Shown piece by piece: positions 23,754 through 30,863 of a stretch of DNA of 64,000 nucleotides. The stretch is from Olsenella_K absiana. GTDB taxonomy: Bacteria > Actinomycetota > Coriobacteriia > Coriobacteriales > Atopobiaceae. The notes below the pieces were generated by a model. It had not been told where the DNA came from. It did no database searches and saw only the letters and a program-made list of their open reading frames with translations. The stretch is taken from contig NZ_JAZGJQ010000003.1 in the NCBI RefSeq assembly GCF_036408855.1, positions 124,001 to 188,000 on the forward strand. The letters run 5' to 3'. Both the position numbers and the translations under genes were made by a program. The number at the start of each line of letters is the position of its first letter. The first letter of the stretch is position 1.

Positions 23754-25298
23754 CTAGGGGCGCGGTCCTGCCGCCACGTAGCTAGAGGGGTTGGCGGGGT
23801 CGCCCCCTGAGTAGCGCGCGTAGCGCGGGTAGGCGAACAGCGGGAGGGGGTGGCTCCCCTCGCGCCCCTGGCGGTCGTATGCCACGACGCCGTCGGGGGC
23901 GGTGCCGGCGCAGACCCATTCGTCGAGTGCGCCCAGGAGGTCCGCGCCCATGTCGAACGCCCCGATCCCGTGGCCCATGCCAGGCACCACGAAGAGCCGC
24001 GCGAAGTCGCTGGTGTTCTCGCCGTAGCGCCCGGCCAGCGCCTCGAACCAGCGGATGGTTGCCGGGAAGGCGATGAGCTGGTCGTAGGTCCCGTGGTAGA
24101 CCACGAGCTTCCCCCCGCGGTGGGCGAACCCGTCGAGGTCGGTGGACGAGGCGTCCAAGAGGCGGGCCGCCGCGATCAGCTCGTCTGCGTGGGCGCCTGC
24201 GTCGAAGTCCCGCGGGTCGAAGCCGGGGTCGCGCATGACCAGGTAGGAGAGGAAGTCGTCGGCGAACTGGGTGACGAGCCCGTCGCGCTCGGTGGGGCTG
24301 CTGGGGAGCACGTTGATGGCGACCAGGTTGGAGTCGTCTCGCAGGGGCTCGCCGAGCTCGACGGCGGGGCCGGGGTACTCGTCGGCCAGGGGGTAGCCGA
24401 TGCCTTTGAGGTCGTAGGGCGCGGCGATGGCGGAGACGAGGTCCAGCTGGTGCGGGCTCAGGACTCCCGCCAGCACCGAGAGCGTCTCGTCGCGCCTTCC
24501 GGACGCCGCCGCAAGGTTGCAGACGAGACCGTCCTCCAGGCCGTCCAGGCCATCCAGGGTCCTCACGACCGCCCGCTCCGCCCGCTCCCAGAGCTCGGGG
24601 CCAATCCACGCGTCGGCCCCTGCGCGCTGGACGATGTCCCCGCACCGGGAGCCCCAGAGCCCCATCGCGACCCAATAGATGGCGGGGTAGCCCGCTATGA
24701 CGCCGTCGAAGTCGGCGGGGTAGAGCTGCGCCGCTTTGAGCGCCTCCCTGCCGCCGTTGGAGGAGCCGCAGAAGTAGCTGTGCTCGGCGCTCGTGCCGTA
24801 GGCGTCGCGGACCAGGGCCGCCACCACGTCGTGGACCTTCTTGACGTGCTCGTGCGCGAAGTTGGCGAGCATCTCGTCGTCGAGGGCGAAGGTCGCCTGC
24901 TCGGGCTGGGCGAGGCCGCCCGCGGGGGCGCTGTGGCCCGAGTCGCTGCCGTAGACGACGTAGCCTTGCTCCACGGGCGTGGGCACGCCGTACCACTGCT
25001 CCGAGCCGACGCCCACCCTGTCCATGAGGGGGACGGAGCCGTCGAAGCCGCCGCCCCCGACCTGCAGCATCCTGCCGTTCCAGGTGTAGCGCGGCAGGCG
25101 CGCCTCGAAGCGGATGGGCTCCGCGGTGCCGCCCGCGGGGAGGATGCGCCCCCGGACGAGCCAGTAGGGGTCGGGCCCGTCCTCGTCCTCCTCGCTGACG
25201 AGGTCGACCTCCGCGCCGCCCGTGGGGAGGTCAATAAGGTCCCGGGGGATGTGGGAGGGGAGGGGCGTCTCGCCCCAGCGCTCTGCTTGTGTGCTCAT
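23754..25298 (-). CDS. Tannase/feruloyl esterase family hydrolase
   Basis: Alpha/beta hydrolase of the tannase-feruloyl esterase type, which cleaves phenolic esters from plant material. The nucleophile Ser is in YFCGSSNGGREAL (near residue 176). Candidate Asp and His residues are in VYHGTYDQLIAFP and VPGMGHGIG. The 514 residues fit the family. ATG 25298 follows GAGGT. No signal peptide is visible, so it should act in the cytoplasm on imported substrate. It is divergent from the Fnr-like gene with about 190 bases between. Confidence 0.83.
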   Translation of the reverse strand: MSTQAERWGETPLPSHIPRDLIDLPTGGAEVDLVSEEDEDGPDPYWLVRGRILPAGGTAEPIRFEARLPRYTWNGRMLQVGGGGFDGSVPLMDRVGVGSEQWYGVPTPVEQGYVVYGSDSGHSAPAGGLAQPEQATFALDDEMLANFAHEHVKKVHDVVAALVRDAYGTSAEHSYFCGSSNGGREALKAAQLYPADFDGVIAGYPAIYWVAMGLWGSRCGDIVQRAGADAWIGPELWERAERAVVRTLDGLDGLEDGLVCNLAAASGRRDETLSVLAGVLSPHQLDLVSAIAAPYDLKGIGYPLADEYPGPAVELGEPLRDDSNLVAINVLPSSPTERDGLVTQFADDFLSYLVMRDPGFDPRDFDAGAHADELIAAARLLDASSTDLDGFAHRGGKLVVYHGTYDQLIAFPATIRWFEALAGRYGENTSDFARLFVVPGMGHGIGAFDMGADLLGALDEWVCAGTAPDGVVAYDRQGREGSHPLPLFAYPRYARYSGGDPANPSSYVAAGPRP

Positions 25299-25460
25299 GG
25301 TGACCTCGCATACGTGCCGCCTGGGATCGCGTCCCGGCGGGATGCCGGGCGTCGCGGGGATGGCACCTCCCCGCGGGGGCATCGTAGCACCTGTGCGGCC
25401 GCGTGGGCCGGCTCCGTCCGTGCGCGCGGGGGACCGTCTCGCGTGTGGGCGGCCCGCCTC

Positions 25461-25469
25461 TGGTATGGT
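25461..25469 (+). promoter_or_regulatory. Extended -10 element of the Fnr-like gene
   Basis: TGGTATGGT, 23 bases before the ATG at 25492. No clear -35; the extended -10 may compensate. Confidence 0.4.
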
Positions 25470-25491
25470 GGTCGCGCGAGAAGGGGGAGAC

Positions 25492-26304
25492 ATGGGCGAG
25501 GGGGTCTTCGGGAGAGAGTCTCAGGGAGGGGGGCGCGCGGCCTCGGTCGGCGTCGCGGCGGCGCGCGGAGTGGCTCCCATGGCGGCGGGGGAGCTCGGGA
25601 GGCACGGCGCCTGCCCCCTGCGCTCGGGTCCCGACGGCTCCTGCCTCGACGGCATCCGCCTCTTCGCGAAGCTCCCCCGCGAGGCCAAGTTCGAGCTCAT
25701 GCGGGGTGCCAGCCACCGGTCCTTCTCGCACGGGGAGACCGTCGTCAGGGAGGGCGACCCCATCAGCTCCATCCTCGTCATCAGGCGCGGGCGCATCAAG
25801 ACCTTCCGGACCGACGTGGACGGGGAGGAGATCGTGCTCGACGTCCTCCACGAGGGCCAGGCGATCTGGCACGGCATGTTCATGGAGGAGAGCGCCTACC
25901 ACTACTCCGTCGGCTGCCTCGAGGACGCGGAGGTCTGCTCGATCAGCCGGAGGAGCTTCGAGCGGATGCTCTCCTCCAACCCGCAGGCGAGCTTCGCCCT
26001 CATCCGGATGCTCTCCACCGAGCTGGTGGAGGCGGAGGAGAAGGCCATGCTGCTCGGGGTGCGCGACCCCAGGCGCCGCGTGGCCGGTTACCTGCTGCTT
26101 CGCGAGAAGCGCTGCCTGCACGGCGAGATCTCGCTCAAGCTCGAGGACATCGCCGGCTCGGTGTGCCTGAGGCCCGAGACCGTCTCGCGCAACGTGTCCA
26201 GGCTCGCGCGCGAGGGCGTCATCAAGCGCCTGGGCCGCGGCAAGCTCGTGGTCACCGACCACGAGAGGCTGCGCCGCATCGCCGAGTCCGAGAGCGACGA
26301 GTAG
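25492..26304 (+). CDS. Crp/Fnr-family transcription regulator
   Basis: 270 residues. A cyclic-nucleotide-binding-type beta roll runs from about 55 to 175 (GETVVREGDPISSILVIRRG). A long dimerisation helix follows, then a C-terminal winged helix with recognition segment LRPETVSRNVSRLAREGVI. The glutamate and arginines match Fnr-type DNA contacts. Two N-terminal cysteines (ACPLRSGPDGSC, near residues 42 and 51) are in the region where Fnr carries its iron-sulfur ligands. A full four-cysteine set is not obvious. It sits directly upstream of pflA-pflB and an FNR-type operator. ATG 25492 follows GGGGGAG. Confidence 0.9.
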   Translation: MGEGVFGRESQGGGRAASVGVAAARGVAPMAAGELGRHGACPLRSGPDGSCLDGIRLFAKLPREAKFELMRGASHRSFSHGETVVREGDPISSILVIRRGRIKTFRTDVDGEEIVLDVLHEGQAIWHGMFMEESAYHYSVGCLEDAEVCSISRRSFERMLSSNPQASFALIRMLSTELVEAEEKAMLLGVRDPRRRVAGYLLLREKRCLHGEISLKLEDIAGSVCLRPETVSRNVSRLAREGVIKRLGRGKLVVTDHERLRRIAESESDE

Positions 26305-26361
26305 GGCGCGCCCCTTCCCGGCGAAATGTGTGCTTCCCGCTAGTATTTGGGGAAATCCCGC

Positions 26362-26407
26362 TTCCTTGACCAGAATCAAGGAACTGCGCGCGGACCGCCG
26401 ATATCTT
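26362..26407 (+). promoter_or_regulatory. FNR-type operator and -10 box of pflA-pflB
   Basis: TTGACCAGAATCAA (26366-26379) matches the FNR consensus TTGAT-N4-ATCAA except one base and lies in a longer dyad, TTCCTTGA/TCAAGGAA (26362-26383). TATCTT at 26402-26407 is a -10 candidate. The operator centre falls about 41.5 bases before the start this implies (near 26414), the class II activator position. Confidence 0.7.
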
Positions 26408-26451
26408 GTGCTTGTCAGTTGACGAGGGCGCAAGGTGTTGAGGGGGTACGC

Positions 26452-27192
26452 GTGGCGCAGGGTCGCATCCACTCCATAGAGACCTTCGGGTCGGTCGACG
26501 GGCCGGGCGTCAGGTTCGTTGTCTTCGTGCAGGGCTGCGCCCTCAGGTGCCGCTACTGCCACAACGCGGACACCTGGGACGCGAGCGCAGGCGAGCTTGC
26601 GGACTCCACGGAGCTCCTCGACCGCGCCGAGCGCTACCGCGCCTACTGGGGCGAGGAGGGCGGCATCACGGTCTCGGGCGGCGAGCCGCTCCTGCAGCTC
26701 GACTTCCTTCTCTCCCTCTTCGGCGAAGCGCACGAGCGCGGCATCTCGACCTGCCTCGACACGGCGCTCGCGCCCTTCACGCGCGAGCCCGGCTGGCTCG
26801 CGCGCTTCGACGAGCTCATGGGCGCGACCGACCTGGTGCTCGCCGACCTCAAGCACATCGACCCCGCCCGCCACGAGTGGCTCACGGGCAGGGGGAACGC
26901 CAACATCCTGGACGGCCTCGCCCACCTCGACGAGATCGGCCAGCCGGTCTGGGTCAGGCACGTCCTCGTGCCCGGCGTGACCGACGACGACGCCTACCTC
27001 GCGCGGACCGCGGAGTTCGTGTCGTCGCTCTCCAACGTGGAGCGCGTCGAGGTGCTCCCGTACCACACGATGGGTGCCTACAAATGGCGCGAGCTGGGGC
27101 TCGACTACCCCCTCGAGGGCGTCGAGCCGCCCGCGCCGGCAAGGATAGAGAACGCGGAGCGGATCCTCCGCGCCACCGAGACGAGGAGGTAG
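26452..27192 (+). CDS. pflA: Pyruvate formate-lyase-activating enzyme
   Basis: Radical SAM enzyme that installs the glycyl radical on PflB. The cluster motif is CALRCRYCHNADTW near residue 30, preceded by GSVDGPGVRFVVF. SGGEPLLQ and VLVPGVTDDD follow in the normal order. The 246 residues are typical. GTG 26452 is chosen because AGGGGG precedes it; upstream in-frame starts would overlap the operator region. It ends 4 bases before pflB. Confidence 0.96.
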   Translation: MAQGRIHSIETFGSVDGPGVRFVVFVQGCALRCRYCHNADTWDASAGELADSTELLDRAERYRAYWGEEGGITVSGGEPLLQLDFLLSLFGEAHERGISTCLDTALAPFTREPGWLARFDELMGATDLVLADLKHIDPARHEWLTGRGNANILDGLAHLDEIGQPVWVRHVLVPGVTDDDAYLARTAEFVSSLSNVERVEVLPYHTMGAYKWRELGLDYPLEGVEPPAPARIENAERILRATETRR

Positions 27193-27196
27193 CGGC

Positions 27197-29464
27197 ATGC
27201 GCGAGGAGTGGACCGGGTTCAAGGGGACCCACTGGCGGCGAGACGTGAACGTGCGCGACTTCATCCAGAGCAACTACGAGCCCTACGACGGGGACGAGTC
27301 CTTCCTCGCGGGGCCGACCGAGGCCACCGAGCGCCTCTGGGGTCGCGTCCAGGAGCTGCAGGCCGAGGAGCGCGCCCGCGGGGGCGTCCTCGAGTGCGAG
27401 TGCGAGGTCGTCTCAGGCCTCACCGCCTACGGCCCCGGATACATCGACGTCGAGCACCCCGAGCTCGAGCGCGTCGTGGGCCTGCAGACCGACAAGCCCC
27501 TCAAGCGCGCGTTCATGCCCTACGGCGGCATCCGCATGGCGCAGCAGGCGGCCGAGACCTACGGCTACCACGTGAACGACAAGTTCGACAAGATCTTCAA
27601 CGAGTACCGCAAGACGCACAACCAGGCGGTCTTCGACGCCTACACCCCCGAGATGCGCGCCGCGCGCCACTCCCACATCATCACCGGCCTGCCCGACACC
27701 TACGGCCGCGGCCGCATCGTGGGCGACTACCGCCGCGTTGCCCTCTACGGCATCGACTTCCTTGTGGAGCAGAAGCGCGCCGACCTCGCCAACTGCGGCG
27801 ACGGCACCATGACCGACGACGTCATCCGCCTGCGCGAGGATGTGGCCGACCAGATCCGCGCGCTCGCCGGCATGAAGGAGATGGCGCGCGCCTACGGCTT
27901 CGACATCTCCCGGCCGGCCGCCGACGCTCGCGAGGCCGTGCAGTGGCTCTACTTCGGCTACCTCGCCGCCATCAAGACGCAGAACGGCGCCGCGATGTCC
28001 GTCGGGCGCATCTCCACCTTCCTCGACATCTACCTCCAGCGCGACCTCGCGGCCGGCAGGATCTCCGAGCAGGAGGCCCAGGAGCTCATCGACCACCTGG
28101 TGCTCAAGTTCCGCATGGTCAAGTTCGCCCGCATCCCCTCCTACAACGAGCTCTTCTCGGGCGACCCCGTCTGGGCGACGCTCGAGGTCGCGGGCCTCGG
28201 CCAGGACGGCCGCCACATGGTCACCAGGACCGACTTCCGCTTCCTGCACACGCTGGAGAACATGGGACCGGCCCCCGAGCCCAACCTCACCGTGCTCTAC
28301 TCGCGCCGGCTGCCCGAGGCCTTCCGCGCCTACGCGTCGCGCATCTCGATTCGCACCTCCTCGGTGCAGTACGAGAACGACGACGTGATGAGGCCCGTCT
28401 GGGGCGACGACTACAGCATCTGCTGCTGCGTCTCCGCGACGCAGACCGGCAAGGAGATGCAGTTCTTCGGCGCGCGCGCCAACCTCGCCAAGTGCCTCCT
28501 CTACGCCATCAACGGCGGCAAGGACGAGAAGTTCCTGGACAAGAGGACCGGCAGGCACCTGCAGGTGGGTCCCGAGCTCGCGCCGATCCAGGGCGAGTAC
28601 CTCGACTACGACGAGGTCATGCACAAGTTCGACCTGATGATGGACTGGCTCTCCGGCCTCTACGTCAACATCCTCAACCTCATCCAGTACATGCACGACA
28701 AGTACTACTACGAGGCCGCCGAGATGGCGCTCATCGACACCGACGTGCGCCGCACCTTCGCCACGGGCATCGCCGGCTTCAGCCACGTGGTCGACTCGCT
28801 CTCCGCCATCAAGTACGCCCGCGTCCGCTGCGTGCGCGACGAGGAGGGCGTCGCCACCGGCTTCGAGGTCGAGGGCGACTTCCCCCGCTACGGCAACGAC
28901 GACGACAGGGCCGACGAGATCGCCGTCTGGCTCCTGCGCACCTTCATCACCAAGGTGAGGAAGCACCACACCTACCGCGACTCGGAGCCCACGACCTCGA
29001 TCCTCACGATCACCTCGAACGTGGTCTACGGCAAGGCCACCGGCGCCCTGCCGGACGGCCGCGAGGCCTTCGTGCCCTTCGCGCCCGGCGCCAACCCCTC
29101 CTACGGGGCGGAGAAGAACGGGCTGCTCGCGAGCCTCAACTCCGTGGCCAAGCTGCCCTACGAGTACGCGCTGGACGGCATCTCCAACACCCAGACCATC
29201 AACCCCGGCGCGCTCGGGCACACGGAGGACGAGCGCGTGCGCAACCTCGTGAGCGTGATGGATGGCTACTTCGCCAACGGAGCGCACCACCTGAACGTGA
29301 ACGTCTTCGGTGTAGAGAAGCTCAAGGACGCCATGGAGCACCCGGAGAGGCCCGAGTACGCCAACTTCACCATCCGTGTCTCGGGGTACGCGGTGAAGTT
29401 CATCGACCTCACGCGCGAGCAGCAGCTCGACGTGATCGCCCGCACCTGCCACGACAGGATGTAG
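27197..29464 (+). CDS. pflB: Formate C-acetyltransferase (pyruvate formate-lyase)
   Basis: Cleaves pyruvate with CoA to acetyl-CoA and formate without oxygen. The active-site cysteines are in DDYSICCCVSATQTGK near residue 410 (CCC, where the family has an adjacent Cys pair). The glycyl-radical segment is RVSGYAVKF near residue 729. The 755 residues are normal. ATG follows GGAGGT and is cotranscribed with pflA. The acetyl-CoA can go to Pta/AckA and the formate to Fhs, both encoded in this window. Confidence 0.98.
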   Translation: MREEWTGFKGTHWRRDVNVRDFIQSNYEPYDGDESFLAGPTEATERLWGRVQELQAEERARGGVLECECEVVSGLTAYGPGYIDVEHPELERVVGLQTDKPLKRAFMPYGGIRMAQQAAETYGYHVNDKFDKIFNEYRKTHNQAVFDAYTPEMRAARHSHIITGLPDTYGRGRIVGDYRRVALYGIDFLVEQKRADLANCGDGTMTDDVIRLREDVADQIRALAGMKEMARAYGFDISRPAADAREAVQWLYFGYLAAIKTQNGAAMSVGRISTFLDIYLQRDLAAGRISEQEAQELIDHLVLKFRMVKFARIPSYNELFSGDPVWATLEVAGLGQDGRHMVTRTDFRFLHTLENMGPAPEPNLTVLYSRRLPEAFRAYASRISIRTSSVQYENDDVMRPVWGDDYSICCCVSATQTGKEMQFFGARANLAKCLLYAINGGKDEKFLDKRTGRHLQVGPELAPIQGEYLDYDEVMHKFDLMMDWLSGLYVNILNLIQYMHDKYYYEAAEMALIDTDVRRTFATGIAGFSHVVDSLSAIKYARVRCVRDEEGVATGFEVEGDFPRYGNDDDRADEIAVWLLRTFITKVRKHHTYRDSEPTTSILTITSNVVYGKATGALPDGREAFVPFAPGANPSYGAEKNGLLASLNSVAKLPYEYALDGISNTQTINPGALGHTEDERVRNLVSVMDGYFANGAHHLNVNVFGVEKLKDAMEHPERPEYANFTIRVSGYAVKFIDLTREQQLDVIARTCHDRM

Positions 29465-29481
29465 GGCGACGGGCGTCCCGC

Positions 29482-29532
29482 ACCTACGGAGCGCCCGGAC
29501 CTACGGGGCGCCCGGACCTACGGAGCGCCCCG
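29482..29532. repeat. Three 17-bp tandem repeats after pflB
   Basis: ACCTACGGAGCGCCCGG is repeated at 29482, 29499 and 29516 with one or two changes. The array starts 17 bases after the pflB stop and runs into the terminator stem. Confidence 0.85.
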
Positions 29533-29558
29533 CATCCCTTTCGGAGGGATGCGGGGCG
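29526..29558 (+). terminator. pflB terminator hairpin
   Basis: A perfect 14-bp stem (CGCCCCGCATCCCT and its complement) with a 5-nt loop. Strong predicted terminator for the pfl operon, although the following bases are not T-rich. Confidence 0.7.
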
Positions 29559-29570
29559 TCTGCCGAAGCC

Positions 29571-29648
29571 GGAATTACGCACGATAGAGTTTGGGTTTGT
29601 GGATTTGCAGGGATTTCAGTAAACTTAAAGCCAATCGTGCGTAGTTCC
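29571..29648. repeat. Intergenic palindrome with AT-richer core
   Basis: GGAATTACGCACGAT (29571-29585) is inverted at 29634-29648 with one mismatch, and pairing continues inward (GAGTTTGGGTTT opposite AAACTTAAAGCC, imperfect). The composition is richer in A/T than its surroundings. It lies between convergent pflB and the HD gene. The arm resembles that of the palindrome at 11961-12145. Confidence 0.65.
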
Positions 29649-29736
29649 CCTCGGTGAACACGGTCGCAATCGCCTGGCCATGACACAACTTCCGGGGCAG
29701 GGGGGCGCGGCATCGGCCCGCGCCGTTATGGCCGGG

Positions 29737-30603
29737 TCACTCGGCGGCGAGGTAGCCCGCCGCCGCCAGCCACGACCTGAGGTGGGCGTCCATGCGCGCG
29801 AACTCGCGGGCCGTGTCCGGCCTCTCCCAGGGCCGCTCGACCATGCGGAAGAGGTGGCCCTGGCGCACGGTCTCGCGCAGGCTCTCCGGGTAGCAGAGGT
29901 CCCACACGAAGCAGACGTGGCCGAGAAGGACGTCTGCTGGATGGTGGCGCGCGGCCCTGGGGATGGTGGAGTGGCGCCAGAACCAGGCCTTGCTCTCCTC
30001 GGAGAGCTCGCTTCCGAGCAGGTCGCGCTCGCTGATGCCGTAGATGTCCTCGACCGGGCGCACGCAGTTGACCTCGAGGATGTCGACCTTGTCCGCGTCC
30101 CTCAGCACCTGGCAGAAGAAGCGCGTGCGCTCGTCCAGGCGGGGAGGCAGGTGCCAGGAGCTGTGGAGGGCGACGGCGGTGCGGAGGAGGTCGTCCTCGG
30201 AGGGGTCCTCCACGAAGTCGCGGATGGCGGGAGGTGCGCCCGCGAAGCCCTCGAAGAGCACGCGCGCCCCGAGGTCGGCGTGGCTCGCGGAGCGGGAGTC
30301 GTCGAAGGTCCCCCACGTGCGGACCTGCACGAAGCGGCCGACGTCGTGGAGCAGGCCGAGGAGCCATGCCAGGTCGGCGGAGGCCTCCGGGTCCGCGCCG
30401 CGCCCTGCGTCCGCGGAGGCCTCCGGGTCCGCGCCGGGCCCTGCGCCCGCCTCGCTGCGGAGCTCGGAGCGCGCGATCTTCTCGGCCAGCTGCGCCACGC
30501 GCAGGGTGTGCTCCGCCTTGAGCGAGATCTTGGGGTCGCCGGCGTCGAAGCCGCCCACGTAGGCGTCGAAGGCGGCCCGCGCCCTCTCGCGGTCGATTTC
30601 CAT
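29737..30603 (-). CDS. HD-domain hydrolase
   Basis: 288 residues with an HD metal site: HTLRVAQLA, LLHDVGRF, a later HSSWHLPP and DADKVDILE, the H...HD...D pattern of HD phosphohydrolases. The substrate is unknown. An insert of about 25 residues rich in Ala, Glu and Pro (GADPEASAD twice) sits between the first His and the HD pair and is encoded by a DNA repeat. ATG is preceded by AAGGAGG. It is transcribed divergently from thrS. Confidence 0.85.
   Translation of the reverse strand: MEIDRERARAAFDAYVGGFDAGDPKISLKAEHTLRVAQLAEKIARSELRSEAGAGPGADPEASADAGRGADPEASADLAWLLGLLHDVGRFVQVRTWGTFDDSRSASHADLGARVLFEGFAGAPPAIRDFVEDPSEDDLLRTAVALHSSWHLPPRLDERTRFFCQVLRDADKVDILEVNCVRPVEDIYGISERDLLGSELSEESKAWFWRHSTIPRAARHHPADVLLGHVCFVWDLCYPESLRETVRQGHLFRMVERPWERPDTAREFARMDAHLRSWLAAAGYLAAE
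30377..30448. repeat. 36-bp tandem duplication inside the HD-protein gene
   Basis: Two adjacent 36-bp copies, at 30377-30412 and 30413-30448, differ at two positions. They keep the reading frame and encode a 12-residue repeat (GADPEASAD plus linker). Confidence 0.9.
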
Positions 30604-30681
30604 GGTCTTTCCTCCTTGCGTTGCTTGCGTGACGAAGCGGTCCCGGTGGGGACCGGCTTCGTGCTCGGGCGTCAGGTGGTG

Positions 30682-30711
30682 TAGACTTTCCTGCGTATGT
30701 CGAGCTATACG
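30682..30711 (+). promoter_or_regulatory. Candidate thrS promoter
   Basis: TAGACT (30682-30687) and TATACG (30706-30711) are 18 bp apart. This would give a leader of about 145 nt containing several GC-rich stems. I see no T-box sequence in it. An imperfect hairpin at 30632-30662 lies just upstream. Confidence 0.4.
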
Positions 30712-30863
30712 GAGGCAAGAATGCGCTTAGGATCAGACCTGCCTCGCGCGGGAGCGCCGGGGACGCTGACTAGGTAGGCGCCTGCCCTTTTGCTGCGGCC
30801 CAGCCGTGCGGCAGTCGCCACCAACCGTTTGCCAGAAGACATCCAAGTGAGAGGTTTTATCAC

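Noticed and set aside
30604..30863. A possible T-box or thrS autoregulatory leader
   Set aside because: GC-rich stems exist, but no T-box core or tRNA-like operator could be recognised.
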